The position numbers and the translations under genes were made by a program. The notes below the pieces were generated by a model. It did not search any database, was not told where the DNA came from, and saw nothing but the letters and a program-made list of their open reading frames with translations. Source: GCA-2686295 sp964402995 (GTDB lineage: Archaea > Nanobdellota > Nanobdellia > Woesearchaeales > GCA-2686295). From it: a stretch of DNA of 64,000 bases. The stretch lies in contig CAYOEA010000007.1 of assembly GCA_964402995.1 (NCBI GenBank), forward strand, positions 1 to 64,000, written 5' to 3'. Below, one piece after another: positions 26,880-36,269 of the stretch (within the stretch, counting starts at the first letter, position 1; every line of letters starts with the position of its first letter).

Positions 26880-28058
26880 CTAAGCTTCAGATGCAATCCT
26901 TAAGAATTTCTTCCCTGAGAAAACTATAATCATTACCACCAATAATATTCCTGCTAAAACAAATGAACTCACTCGAATAGAACTAACATCAGATATAAAT
27001 CCTGCAAATATTGAAATTATAAAATATCCCATTCTTGAAAACATACTTTGAACTGAAAGAACTGTTGCACGTCTATCAGAACTGACTAGTTTATTTGTAT
27101 AAGCTGACAAAACCGGATTAATAAGTCCTCGAACAAATTCTCTAAAAATAAAAAATATTATTCCAAACCATAAAAAGAAAACACTAGAAAACAAGAATGA
27201 CAATAATAAAAATACTGGAATTAAAATTAAAGTTTTTTTAACTCCAAGAAATTTTTCAATACTATGTGCTTTGTAAGATGCTAAAGCTGTAAATATAGAA
27301 AAGAATGCAAAGATCCATCCAAACCAATAAAGAGGAATATTTACTGCACTAAAATATGGTTGATAAAAAATAAATATGGTATTTGAAAATCCAAAAATAA
27401 AAAATGCGTAAATAAAAAATCTAATTAATTTCTTATTCTTTAAAGCAGTCCCTACAAAAGAAAATATTTCTTTAAATGAAGTTTTTACTTTAAGCAATTT
27501 ATGCACTGGCGGCTCTTTAAAACTAAAAGTTAAAGCTAAAAGAATAATATAAGCAGCAACAGTATATAAGATTAAATTTGTTATTCCCATGAATACAATT
27601 AATGAAGCAGTAGCAGTAGAAATTATGATTGCAATCTCAGAATAAAATTTTGCTCGGCCATCATACCTAGTATATTCTTTTTCTTTTTTTAACGAAAGAA
27701 GCGTATCATACAATAATGCACTATCAGCGCCTGAAATAAATGACACTGCAACACCCAATAATACATGAGATAATATAAATAAACTATAACTCTGAAAAGA
27801 GTATAAAACTATCATAGAAACTATTTGAAACAATATACCTATTATCAAAGAATTCTTCCGACCTATTTTATCAGCTATATAACCAGTTGGAATTTCTAAA
27901 ATGAATAATGTAATTGCAAATGTTCCATTCATAAACATTATTTGTGTTAAATTAAGTCCTAAACTTTGAAAATAAAATACTATGAAAGGCACGTAAAAAA
28001 TACATCTTTCTAAGAAGCTAAATATATTATACTTCCATATATTTGATTTTAAGCTCAT
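26880..28058 (-). CDS. MFS transporter
   Basis: 392 aa with about 12 hydrophobic helices. The loop 2-3 signature GYIADKIGRKNSLIIG (GxxxDxxGRK) is present, with two six-helix halves joined by a charged loop near residue 190. The early acidic LEIPTG and later ISGADSALLYDTL segments resemble the drug/unknown-substrate MFS group seen in archaea. Substrate unknown. Leaderless start: TTTTTATATTC centred about 27 bp before ATG 28058. Confidence 0.9.
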   Translation of the reverse strand: MSLKSNIWKYNIFSFLERCIFYVPFIVFYFQSLGLNLTQIMFMNGTFAITLFILEIPTGYIADKIGRKNSLIIGILFQIVSMIVLYSFQSYSLFILSHVLLGVAVSFISGADSALLYDTLLSLKKEKEYTRYDGRAKFYSEIAIIISTATASLIVFMGITNLILYTVAAYIILLALTFSFKEPPVHKLLKVKTSFKEIFSFVGTALKNKKLIRFFIYAFFIFGFSNTIFIFYQPYFSAVNIPLYWFGWIFAFFSIFTALASYKAHSIEKFLGVKKTLILIPVFLLLSFLFSSVFFLWFGIIFFIFREFVRGLINPVLSAYTNKLVSSDRRATVLSVQSMFSRMGYFIISIFAGFISDVSSIRVSSFVLAGILLVVMIIVFSGKKFLRIASEA

Positions 28059-28136
28059 AAAAATACAAAAAAAGAAGTGAATATAAAAACATTATCAATA
28101 AAAAAGAATATAATAAAATAAAATAAAAATAAATAA

Positions 28137-29453
28137 TTACCTTTGTTCTTCAAATGCATTAAACGCTTTTGCAAATAATCCTGCAAACTTATCTAAAACT
28201 TCAGGTTTATCAACATAAGCAATTCTTGCTTGCGTTATTCCTGGATTTACTTCCCCTGGTGCAACATTATAAAATCCTGCCATTGGTGCAACTATTGGAG
28301 TCATTTCTTCTCCATCAATGTCTGTCTTAAATGTTTCAGCACAAAAATCTAAGAATTTATCCATATCAAATCCTGGTTTTGCAATTTCTCTCACATCAAT
28401 TACTGAGTAGATTGCAGCATCCGGACTTGAAACAATAGCTCCTGGTAAAGCAGTTTTAATTTCAGCAGTAGCTTTAGTCATAATTCCTTTATAGTAATTT
28501 CTAACTTGACCATACCACTTTTGTAAATCTTCTGCAGATTCGTGTGCTAATGCTCCAAAAATATATTGCCCAATTACATTTGTACAAAGAAATGGAGTTG
28601 CAGCAGCTATGTGTTGAGTTAAAAATTCTTTATTATCTGTAACTATCCCACCAATTCTAAGACCGCACGCATTCCAAACTTTCGATGCTGTCTCAATACT
28701 AATTCTTTGACCACTAATTCCTGGAACTTCTTCTTCTGTAATTGCCCAAACACTTGAGATATCATGCTCTGTATAATGTAATTCTCTGTAAGCTTCATCA
28801 CTAATTATCCAAAGATTATATTTAACACAAAGTTTTGCAAGACCAACTAATGATTCATGAGTGTAAAAATGTCCTGTTGGATTATCATAAGGAATTACAA
28901 CTAATGCATTTGGTTTATGTTCTTTAATTGTGCTTTCAATTTCTTCTTCGTTAGGTAAAGAAAATTTTCCCTCTGAATCTAAGTGTCTTCTAACTGAAAC
29001 TGTTTTTCTACCAATTGCTTTTGCAATTGATACATAATTTGTATATGCTGCGTCAATAAGAAGTAAAGGATCTTCGCTTGTTCCTGCAGGACCACAAACT
29101 CCAAGTAAAGTTAATAGCATTGCTTGACTTCCGCCACTTGTTACTTGTGCACCTAATCCTTCAATATTAAATCCGCTTGATTTTAAAATATTTAAGAAAG
29201 CTTGTCTTGTTTCATCAAAACCCGCTGTTGAAGAATATTTTACAACTCCATCTTTAAATGGACTATTTTCTGAATTTAAGTTATTCATTCTTTCCTGCAT
29301 TGCAGGGTGCATTGGAAGTGATACATTCCCAATTGCTAAATTTAATGCTTTTGCATCATCTGTTCGCTCATCAAACTTAATTTGGCCTTTTCTAATTGAA
29401 GAAGGTTTCATATTCAGAAAGTGTTCCGACATTCTTGGTTTTTCATTATTCAA
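28137..29453 (-). CDS. Class I/II PLP-dependent aminotransferase
   Basis: 438 aa. LAIGNVSLPMHPAM, the cofactor-stacking GGSQAMLL region, IPYDNPTGHFY (NPTG), ISDEAYRELHY (D-x-A/Y), and the lysine segment TASKVWNACGLRIGG. These are the fold-type I aminotransferase hallmarks; the specificity (Asp, Ala or branched-chain) is not clear. The start TTG 29453 has GGAGG 8 nt upstream; ATG 29432 is the alternative. Stand-alone gene. Confidence 0.9.
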   Translation of the reverse strand: MNNEKPRMSEHFLNMKPSSIRKGQIKFDERTDDAKALNLAIGNVSLPMHPAMQERMNNLNSENSPFKDGVVKYSSTAGFDETRQAFLNILKSSGFNIEGLGAQVTSGGSQAMLLTLLGVCGPAGTSEDPLLLIDAAYTNYVSIAKAIGRKTVSVRRHLDSEGKFSLPNEEEIESTIKEHKPNALVVIPYDNPTGHFYTHESLVGLAKLCVKYNLWIISDEAYRELHYTEHDISSVWAITEEEVPGISGQRISIETASKVWNACGLRIGGIVTDNKEFLTQHIAAATPFLCTNVIGQYIFGALAHESAEDLQKWYGQVRNYYKGIMTKATAEIKTALPGAIVSSPDAAIYSVIDVREIAKPGFDMDKFLDFCAETFKTDIDGEEMTPIVAPMAGFYNVAPGEVNPGITQARIAYVDKPEVLDKFAGLFAKAFNAFEEQR

Positions 29454-29607
29454 ATCAATCGCCTCCGATTATAACATTGCTATGAAAAAAATAACTGAGT
29501 AGATTAAATAAAAAGCTATCGATTATACAAACTAAATTTTAACAACAACAATTATAAATAGTAGAAATAAATAAACAGTAATTAAAAAAAGAAAAAATGG
29601 TAAAAAA

Positions 29608-30627
29608 ATGGTATTAGAACATTTATTCAAAGCAAAATGGGCTGAACGTAGACCACTTTATTCATTTGCTATTGGAATTATTTTCACTCTAATAGGTTTT
29701 TTTACTGCTAAACTTTTATTTCGTGGTGATGCTTCATTCATGGTTGGCATCATAACAATTCTTTTTGCAGTTTTACTTACTCTTCCTTTAATTTCAAAAC
29801 TCTTTGATCTTGAAGAAAGAATTGAGACTAAAGGTAAAACTAATTTTTTTAAAGAACATGAAGAAATTTTTGATTTCTTTATTTATTATTTCCTAGGAGT
29901 TTTCCTAACGTTATTTATTATTAGTTTAGCAACTCCAAATGTGATGTTTGATTTTGGAATGGACTCAGGTTTTTCTGCAGAATCTGAAATCATTAAAATT
30001 AATACTCAAGTAGAAAACGGACCACCACTTCCGCCTGATTTCGGTTTTAGTCCAGAACATGGTTTTGAATTTGTTTTACTAAACAATCAAGTTCAAAAAA
30101 TATTTTTTAATAATCTTTACATAATCTTAATTTGTTTCATCCTATCTATTCTTTATGGTAGTGGAGCACTTTTCATAATATTACTTAATGCATCTGTTTG
30201 GGCTGCAAAACTTGCAGGACTTATTCGTCCTAAAGTTGAAGAAGTTATCTTCCAATCAACACCTTACATCATTTGTAATGTAGGTGTAGCTTTTTTCCAC
30301 ATGATTCCAGAGATTGCAGGTTATATTTTAGCAGCTATTGCAGGAGGAGTTTTATCAAAAGCAATCTCTAAAGAAAAATTATTTGGAGATAAATTCATGA
30401 AGGTTTTCAAAGATTCAATTATACTTGCCTCTTTATCCCTTTTATTAATCTTTATCGCAGCAATAATAGAAGTTCACATCTCAAAAAAACTATTCATAAA
30501 TGACATTTGTAATAGCTCTCAAACAACTATCATAATAATCACAGGAGTTTTAGTTGCAGCAATTATTGGATTCGAAATTTATAGAAATCAAAAACTTCGT
30601 CATAAAAAAATAAGAATCAAAAAATAG
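29608..30627 (+). CDS. SpoIIM-like (stage II sporulation M family) membrane protein
   Basis: 339 aa with about six membrane segments. A cytosolic N-terminus with two helices, a long middle loop, then IICNVGVAFFHMIPEIAGYI and a Gly-rich AAIAGGVLSKAI, which match the SpoIIM/DUF95 family pattern. In archaea the role is unknown; homologues occur widely in DPANN. TATAAATAG at about 29553 gives a leader of roughly 25 nt. Convergent with the ATPase pair across a shared terminator. Confidence 0.8.
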   Translation: MVLEHLFKAKWAERRPLYSFAIGIIFTLIGFFTAKLLFRGDASFMVGIITILFAVLLTLPLISKLFDLEERIETKGKTNFFKEHEEIFDFFIYYFLGVFLTLFIISLATPNVMFDFGMDSGFSAESEIIKINTQVENGPPLPPDFGFSPEHGFEFVLLNNQVQKIFFNNLYIILICFILSILYGSGALFIILLNASVWAAKLAGLIRPKVEEVIFQSTPYIICNVGVAFFHMIPEIAGYILAAIAGGVLSKAISKEKLFGDKFMKVFKDSIILASLSLLLIFIAAIIEVHISKKLFINDICNSSQTTIIIITGVLVAAIIGFEIYRNQKLRHKKIRIKK

Positions 30628-30642
30628 GAAATTTTTGGAAAT

Positions 30643-30660
30643 AAAAAATATTTATTTTTT
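30643..30660. terminator. Bidirectional A/T hairpin terminator
   Basis: AAAAAATA-TT-TATTTTTT is symmetric and U-rich on both strands between the convergent SpoIIM-like and AAA genes. It can act as a terminator in both directions. Confidence 0.55.
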
Positions 30661-30669
30661 GTAAAAACA

Positions 30670-31407
30670 TCACCATCGAAGCCACGGTCCAATTGTATGA
30701 TTTATTGAACTGGTGTTTAATATTTCTAAATGTTTTTCATTTACTTTTTCTGAATTTGTGTTAAATGCGTACCTGCATACATCTTCACAATTCTCTAAAA
30801 ACATTCTCGGGTTCTTTCTTACTTGAAAAATTCGTTTTATCATTACATCACTTATATAATCAACACTACCGATTCTATTGCGTATCATTTTAGCTGCAGT
30901 TTCAGAAGTCATTTCTTGCATCTGAACATAATCTTTGCTAATTAATTCTTCTAATTCTGTATTTAGATTTGCAGATTTTTTATTTCTTGCAACTAATACC
31001 ACTGCTTTGAAATAGCCTTGTTTATAATTTAGAATTAATTCTTCTCTTTCTTTAATATTTAATTTTTCTACTTCATCCAATAAAAGAATCATTTTTTTTG
31101 GTTTTCGTTTTATAATTTTATTTAGCATTTTACTTTCATACAAAAGTTTATCAAAATCCAAAATTCCATCTTTCCTATTATAAGAATAATATATTAGTTT
31201 TCGTTTGCCTTTAAATTCTTCAATTAAATTTTTTAATATTGCAGTTTTACCAGTCCCATAATCTCCTGTAAGAAGTATTATTCCACCTGTTTTAATTCTA
31301 CTCTTTAATTTTTGTAATGTAGAATCTATTCCAATAACTAAAGAATTTGGTTTTATTGAAAATGGATTAGTTTCAAATCCTAATTCTTTATACCACACAT
31401 CACTCAT
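30670..31407 (-). CDS. ExeA/TniB-like AAA ATPase (active-looking partner)
   Basis: 245 aa. WYKELGFETNPFSIKP resembles the xYGLxxxPFxxxP start of ExeA-type ATPases. Walker A is LLTGDYGTGKTA, Walker B LLLDEVEKL with the catalytic Glu, and an ARNKKSAN sensor-1 region, then a small helical lid. Start ATG 31407 overlaps the stop of the preceding paralogue by 4 bases (ATGA). Two such ATPases together suggest a hetero-oligomer, like ORC/Cdc6-type pairs. What they act on is unknown. Confidence 0.8.
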   Translation of the reverse strand: MSDVWYKELGFETNPFSIKPNSLVIGIDSTLQKLKSRIKTGGIILLTGDYGTGKTAILKNLIEEFKGKRKLIYYSYNRKDGILDFDKLLYESKMLNKIIKRKPKKMILLLDEVEKLNIKEREELILNYKQGYFKAVVLVARNKKSANLNTELEELISKDYVQMQEMTSETAAKMIRNRIGSVDYISDVMIKRIFQVRKNPRMFLENCEDVCRYAFNTNSEKVNEKHLEILNTSSINHTIGPWLRW

Positions 31408-32291
31408 TTAAAATCAACCCCACAATTTCCGCAGATTTTATCATTTTTTCCAATAGAAACTCCACATTCAGGACAAGTATGTTCACATTTATCACAATGC
31501 CAACTTCCTTTTGTTTCATGTAATTTTAAACCGCAAATTTGGCAAGTCTTAGAAAGATCTTTTTCTCTATAGAAATTATCCTTAAATAATTCATCTAATT
31601 CTTCGTCAAGTATTTCATCTTTATCATTTTCAACCATGTTTTTTAGAAGTGATGCAATATTTACTAAATGCATTTTAATATTATGTTTAGAATATTCCCA
31701 AACTTTCAAAATAGTTCTGTCTTCCAATATAAGTTTTTTATCCATTCGAGTTTTTACAATTATAATTGCGTCTTTAGAACTTGGTTTTCTTAATCGGATA
31801 ATTCTTCGACCAATTCTTTTCTTTAAACTTTCACTCATCAATAATCGATGATAATTTGCAGTTGCAAAAACAAATGATTTTATAATTTCTTCATCATAAT
31901 AATATTTTATTCTTTCAAAATTTTCATTTGTTAAATAATCAGCATTATCCAATACTAGAATTATATTTTTTGGTTTTAATCCTAAAACTTTCTGAAGAGC
32001 GGTTCTCTTTTGTAAAATCTTTATTTCGATATTTTGATTTAAACTTAATTCTTTTCCATTAATTAAAATATATTTTTCTTTTTTATCAGCTTGAAGTATT
32101 TTAATTACTTCTTTTAATGTACTTGATTTTCCACTTCCATCAGGTCCTTCTAAAATTACCCCAGCAGAACTCTTCAAAAAATACACTAATTCTTCCAGTT
32201 CCGCATCATATTTTAAGAACTTTGTATCTAGTACAAATGGATTTATTTCAAATGGATCCTTACTAAACCCTAACTTATTATACCAGTTCAA
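31404..32291 (-). CDS. ExeA/TniB-like AAA ATPase with degenerate Walker B and zinc ribbons
   Basis: 295 aa. Start TTG 32291 is supported by AGAGGT 7 nt upstream. WYNKLGFSKDPFEINP parallels the partner. Walker A EGPDGSGKSS is intact but Walker B reads LVLDNADYL, so Asn replaces the catalytic Glu. The C-terminus adds two zinc-ribbon-like knuckle sets (CQICGLKLHE, CDKCEHTCPECG, CGNCG). An inactive ATP-binding subunit that contacts nucleic acid or protein through the zinc ribbons is a reasonable inference. Confidence 0.8.
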   Translation of the reverse strand: MNWYNKLGFSKDPFEINPFVLDTKFLKYDAELEELVYFLKSSAGVILEGPDGSGKSSTLKEVIKILQADKKEKYILINGKELSLNQNIEIKILQKRTALQKVLGLKPKNIILVLDNADYLTNENFERIKYYYDEEIIKSFVFATANYHRLLMSESLKKRIGRRIIRLRKPSSKDAIIIVKTRMDKKLILEDRTILKVWEYSKHNIKMHLVNIASLLKNMVENDKDEILDEELDELFKDNFYREKDLSKTCQICGLKLHETKGSWHCDKCEHTCPECGVSIGKNDKICGNCGVDFK

Positions 32292-32363
32292 GTGCTTACC
32301 TCTGTTAATCTCTCCTCTTTAGAATAACATTCAGAATTAAGAGTTTGATTTAAAGGTTTTGTC

Positions 32364-32903
32364 TTATTTCTCAAGGTGCTTAAAAATCATTAATTCAAAA
32401 GGATGTTTTTCATTTCCTTGAAAACTTGAATCTCGTACATAAAATGCAACATTAGGTATAATTCCAACTTCCATTGGTTTTCTTCCAAGCACATATTTTA
32501 AACCATTAAAACCGTTATTAAATTCTAAATAAATTCCAAACGAAGTAGCATCATCATAAGTAGTCATTTTTTTGAAATTTATATGTTCAGATTGCCTCCA
32601 AGGTAAAGAAGAATTCATATTAAATATTAATTCTTGATTTTTCAAACTATGCAAATGCATTGTTTCATCTTCAGTATAAGTAGTTCTTCCTTCCTGCTTC
32701 AGACATGCATCCATTTGAGATTTATTTGTTTTATAATGATCATCGCCATTTTGACCTGGTTTCCAATAATAAGAATAACCTTGATCAGGAGTTAGAATTT
32801 GACCTATATCTATTAAGAAGTCATCTTTTGTATGAAAATCTAATTCATGAATCTTAAGAAGATTAACTATTTTCTCTAATTCCTTTTCTTTATTGCCGTC
32901 CAT
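32364..32903 (-). CDS. Unknown protein under operator C
   Basis: 179 aa from ATG 32903. The frame is open to ATG 32927, but TATA TTTATAAA (about 32926-32933) centred 27 bp upstream puts a leaderless start at 32903. The sequence has SYYWKPGQNGDDHYKTN, a His/Asp-rich stretch, and no signal peptide. I do not recognise the family. Operator C (32947-32967) places it in the proposed envelope regulon. Confidence 0.65.
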   Translation of the reverse strand: MDGNKEKELEKIVNLLKIHELDFHTKDDFLIDIGQILTPDQGYSYYWKPGQNGDDHYKTNKSQMDACLKQEGRTTYTEDETMHLHSLKNQELIFNMNSSLPWRQSEHINFKKMTTYDDATSFGIYLEFNNGFNGLKYVLGRKPMEVGIIPNVAFYVRDSSFQGNEKHPFELMIFKHLEK

Positions 32904-32925
32904 TAGTAAGCTAAGATTCAAGACC

Positions 32926-32967
32926 ATTTATAAATATTTCGATAAATTACCACTATTAAGTGACTAA
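32926..32967 (-). promoter_or_regulatory. Operator C with BRE/TATA
   Basis: Minus-strand order: near-palindrome (32947-32967, TTACCACT-N4-AGTGA on the plus strand), 5 bp, CGAAATA, TTTATAAA, then ATG 32903. Same spacing as operators A, B and D. Confidence 0.75.
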
Positions 32968-33046
32968 TCGGATGATGTTCATATATTGAAACAACTAAAT
33001 AATAGCAAAGAAAATTCATGTTGAGACTCCATAATTCTTACTTAAT

Positions 33047-34270
33047 TCATCTTAGGAGTTCGTCACGCACATATTTAGCAATAGCCAATGACGAAGTTAA
33101 ACCAGGAGAATCAATCCCAAGTAAATTTACGAAGTTAGGATGATTTGCATCACGTTCAATTATGAAATCAGAAAACCCATCTAATTTTGCACGTATCCCT
33201 GTTTGTAATGGAGAAATATGATCTGCAGAAAGATTAGGGAAAAAGTTTTTCACCAAGTTTATATAATAATCTTCAAGCCTGACTTGTTGATAATCCTCCT
33301 TGCCAACGCCAACTTTAAAAGTAGGTCCAACTAACACAGTCTTACCAATCTTAGGAACACCGTCAACATAATCAAACATAGGAGTTAAATGCACCCCAAT
33401 AGTAGGATTAGCTTCAGCTTTTGCAGCCAAATCTAAAACTTCAGAATAAGACACATTCAGTCTTTGACCATCATCAGATATCCCATAAGGAGCAGGATAA
33501 ACACTCATACCATTCATCTCAATTCCAGAATTATTATCTTGACCAGGAAAATGAGTATAAAACTTCATAGATTCGCCTCTTATCGGCAGAATATTATAAG
33601 GAGAGTCAGGATTAATCATTCGAGCAACGTCATCAGAATAAAGTCCAGCAGAATTAATCACCACATCAGTCTTGAAAGTTTCTATACGACCTTGACTAAA
33701 AGTCGTAACTTCAAAACATTTATTTTTCGGAGTTATTGAAATAACTTCAGTCCCTTTTAAAATATACGACTGATTAGATTCAGTTAATTGACTTAATCTT
33801 GATACATATGAAATAGGATCAATTACCCCGCTACTAGGAACATAAAGAGCAGACGTACATTCAATATTAGGTTCCATCTCTTTTGCTTCTGCACGATCAA
33901 TCGTTCGAATCCCAGGCACATTATTTTGATTAGCAATATTAAGAAAATAATCTAAAGTACGATCATCGTTCAAACCGTTTGCAACAACTAATTTTCCAAC
34001 TTGTGAAAACGGAATATCATGTTCTTTTGCAAATTCATACATCAACCTATTCCCTTCAACACAAAAACTAGCCTTATTAGGCATTATTTTTTTATCATAA
34101 TATAAACCTGCATGTACAACTCCAGAATTTCTAGTTGATTGATTATTTGTTAAATTTCGAGTATTCTTATCAATAACAACTAATTTATCAGAAAGATCTT
34201 TAGACAATTCATAAGCAATAGCCACACCTACAGCACCGCCGCCAATAATAGTTACTGGAACATAAGTCAT
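33047..34270 (-). CDS. lhgO: L-2-hydroxyglutarate oxidase-like FAD enzyme
   Basis: 407 aa. N-terminal FAD motif TIIGGGAVGVAIAYELSK, then STRNSGVVHAGLYYDKKIMP and SFCVEGNRLMYEFAKEHDIP, the most LhgO-like stretch, with GKLVVA following. LhgO oxidises L-2-hydroxyglutarate to 2-oxoglutarate in bacteria; related FAD enzymes act on other 2-hydroxy or amino acids, so the substrate is not certain. Leaderless: CCTTTATATATC centred about 28 bp before ATG 34270. Stand-alone, flanked by an intergenic stretch. Confidence 0.8.
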   Translation of the reverse strand: MTYVPVTIIGGGAVGVAIAYELSKDLSDKLVVIDKNTRNLTNNQSTRNSGVVHAGLYYDKKIMPNKASFCVEGNRLMYEFAKEHDIPFSQVGKLVVANGLNDDRTLDYFLNIANQNNVPGIRTIDRAEAKEMEPNIECTSALYVPSSGVIDPISYVSRLSQLTESNQSYILKGTEVISITPKNKCFEVTTFSQGRIETFKTDVVINSAGLYSDDVARMINPDSPYNILPIRGESMKFYTHFPGQDNNSGIEMNGMSVYPAPYGISDDGQRLNVSYSEVLDLAAKAEANPTIGVHLTPMFDYVDGVPKIGKTVLVGPTFKVGVGKEDYQQVRLEDYYINLVKNFFPNLSADHISPLQTGIRAKLDGFSDFIIERDANHPNFVNLLGIDSPGLTSSLAIAKYVRDELLR

Positions 34271-34569
34271 AAATACGGGAATAATAGCGAGATATATAAA
34301 GGATGCGGATAATAATCAGCACCGCCAAACACACATATTAAGCATATTGAATAAATGACTAAAGTTCAATGAATTAATTTTAGTTTTTTGAATACCTAAA
34401 AATAGCGAATAAATTAGGTCCAAAAAAAATTCAGCTCATAAAAAAAGAATAAAGAAAGAAATCAACACACTCAATAACTTCAACCTCTTATAAGAAAAAA
34501 GCCATATATTTCTAATTATAGTTCTAAATTTACAACAGTTTTTTAAATAAATAAGCGCCTACACCCATA
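34271..34569. other. Intergenic stretch, two promoters only
   Basis: 299 bp without a supported gene. It holds the leftward TATA of lhgO (about 34295-34304) and the rightward TATA TTTAAATA (about 34541-34548) of the DRG GTPase. I see no stable hairpin, ORF with a ribosome site, or repeat in the middle. Confidence 0.5.
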
Positions 34570-35673
34570 ATGCCCGATTATACAGACAAAATTAAAGAGT
34601 TAGAAGACCAAATTAAGAAAACTAAATATAATAAAAAGACTCAGCATGCCATTGGTCTATATAAAGCTCAAATCGCAAAATTAAAAGAAAAAGAAGAATC
34701 TAGACGATCAGGTGGAGGAGGTGGCAAAGATACTAATTTCGAAGTTAGAAAAACTGGCGACGGAACTGTAATTCTAATCGGATTTCCTAGTGCAGGTAAA
34801 TCCACACTTCTAAATGTTTTAACAGATGCAGATAGCGAAGTTGGAGCTTATGCATTTACAACACTTACATGCATCCCAGGAGTTATGCAACACAAACACG
34901 CAAAAATCCAAATCTTAGACGTTCCAGGTATTGTAAAAGGTGCAGCAAGCGGAAGAGGTAGAGGAAGAGAAGTTTTAGCAGCTATGAGAAGCGCAGACGT
35001 ATGCCTCATTCTTCTAGATGCAACAAGACCTGCAGAATATGAAGTCATAATTAAAGAAATCTACGATACACATATCAGATTAAATAAAAGAAAACCAAAT
35101 GTTAGAATTACTAAAACAGGAAAAGATGGAATCAAAATCGGTGCAACAGTTAAACTAACTAAATTAGACGAAGTAACCATTAAAACTGTCTTTAGAGAAT
35201 TTAAAATTAACAATGCAGAAATTATCATTAGAGAAAATATTGATGTAGATCAATTAATTGACGTCATTGAAGACAATAAGAAATACATGCCATCAATCAC
35301 AGTAATCAATAAAGCAGATTTAGTCACAGATGAAGAACTTAAAAAAATTATGAAAAAATTCAAAGGAGATCTAGCAATTTCCGCTCAGCAAAAAAAAGGA
35401 ACAGATAAAGTAAAAGATGCCATTTTCAAAAAACTAGATTTGATGAGACTATATCTTAAAGAGCCAAGTAAACCTGCAGACATGGAAGTCCCACTTATCG
35501 CATTTAGAAATAGTAATATCAAACAAATATGTGCAAAACTTCACAAAGATTTCGTTGCAAAGTTTAGATTTGCAAGAGTTTGGGGAAAATCTGCAAAGTT
35601 TGATGGTCAGAAAATGATCAGAACAAACCATGTTCTAAAAGACAACGACATATTGGAAATTCACCTAAGATAA
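34570..35673 (+). CDS. DRG-family GTPase (Obg superfamily, TGS domain)
   Basis: 367 aa, as expected for archaeal/eukaryotic DRG. N-terminal helix-turn region, G1 LIGFPSAGKST, the Gly-rich loop GGGGG, G2 FTTLTCIPG, G3 LDVPGIVKGAASGRGRG, G4 NKAD, and a C-terminal TGS domain (RVWGKSAKFDGQKMI). DRGs associate with ribosomes and translation. Leaderless start with TATA about 27 bp upstream of ATG 34570. A conserved archaeal core gene, arguing against wholesale foreign DNA here. Confidence 0.95.
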   Translation: MPDYTDKIKELEDQIKKTKYNKKTQHAIGLYKAQIAKLKEKEESRRSGGGGGKDTNFEVRKTGDGTVILIGFPSAGKSTLLNVLTDADSEVGAYAFTTLTCIPGVMQHKHAKIQILDVPGIVKGAASGRGRGREVLAAMRSADVCLILLDATRPAEYEVIIKEIYDTHIRLNKRKPNVRITKTGKDGIKIGATVKLTKLDEVTIKTVFREFKINNAEIIIRENIDVDQLIDVIEDNKKYMPSITVINKADLVTDEELKKIMKKFKGDLAISAQQKKGTDKVKDAIFKKLDLMRLYLKEPSKPADMEVPLIAFRNSNIKQICAKLHKDFVAKFRFARVWGKSAKFDGQKMIRTNHVLKDNDILEIHLR

Positions 35674-35765
35674 TTCTAAAACAAAGAAAATAAACTAAAG
35701 TCAATATACTAAATATATATACCAGTATAGAAATGTTTATAAACAAGCGATCCCATTATTAGAAC

Positions 35766-35909
35766 ATGCTTTGTAATCAATGCCAACATGGAATGCGTGA
35801 AGTTGAATTTATTAATAGTGGAAATTCAGTTTTTAGAACCTATCAATGTACACACTGTACAAATAGAACAACTAAATGTGAAGGCCTTAGTCCAATAAGC
35901 ACCATTTAA
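35766..35909 (+). CDS. 47-aa zinc-ribbon microprotein
   Basis: ATG 35766 to TAA 35909. Two knuckles CNQC and CTHC plus a later Cys make a zinc ribbon (LCNQCQHG ... YQCTHCTNRT). TATA TTTATAAA (35736-35743) lies 27-28 bp upstream, so the mRNA is leaderless. Zinc-ribbon microproteins are common in archaea, often with unknown partners. Probably a real gene with nucleic-acid or protein binding role. Confidence 0.7.
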   Translation: MLCNQCQHGMREVEFINSGNSVFRTYQCTHCTNRTTKCEGLSPISTI

Positions 35910-35953
35910 AAGTAATTGCTAAATTTTATATACTTCTACACAAATAAAAGAAT

Positions 35954-36127
35954 ATGGCCGAAGAAATCAAAGAAAGCATTAATGAAAGCATCAAAGAGAT
36001 ACAAGATAAAATAGAAGAATGGATAAAACAATTCCAAAAAGCTCCAATTGATGAAAAATTAGCATATATTGCAATCGGTTTAGGAATAATATTAGTCATC
36101 ACAGGATTAGTATTGTTAATAATCTAA
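35954..36127 (+). CDS. 57-aa tail-anchored membrane microprotein
   Basis: ATG 35954 to TAA 36127. A charged helical N-terminus (EEIKESINESIKEIQDKIEE) is followed by one C-terminal membrane helix (IAIGLGIILVITGLVLLII). TATA TTTATATA at 35925-35932 gives a leaderless start. Function unknown; likely a tail-anchored cytoplasmic-facing protein. Confidence 0.7.
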   Translation: MAEEIKESINESIKEIQDKIEEWIKQFQKAPIDEKLAYIAIGLGIILVITGLVLLII

Positions 36128-36211
36128 TTAGACGAAGAATCAACCATAATTATAGAAAAGCTTATATAGAAGCTCGACTAAAATACAGCTAAGGGGTAAG
36201 TGCAAATTAAA

Positions 36212-36268
36212 ATGCGACAATCAAAAACACACAGTTTTTTGAAAACACATTTTAAGGAGAAAAATTAA
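36212..36268 (+). CDS. Putative 18-codon upstream ORF of the wHTH gene
   Basis: ATG 36212 to TAA 36266-36268, encoding 18 residues (MRQSKTHSFLKTHFKEKN), ends one base before the wHTH start 36270. Ribosome site AAGGGG lies about 15 nt upstream of the uORF. The arrangement would couple wHTH translation to the uORF; the coding signal is too short to prove this. Confidence 0.35.
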   Translation: MRQSKTHSFLKTHFKEKN

Positions 36269-36269
36269 A

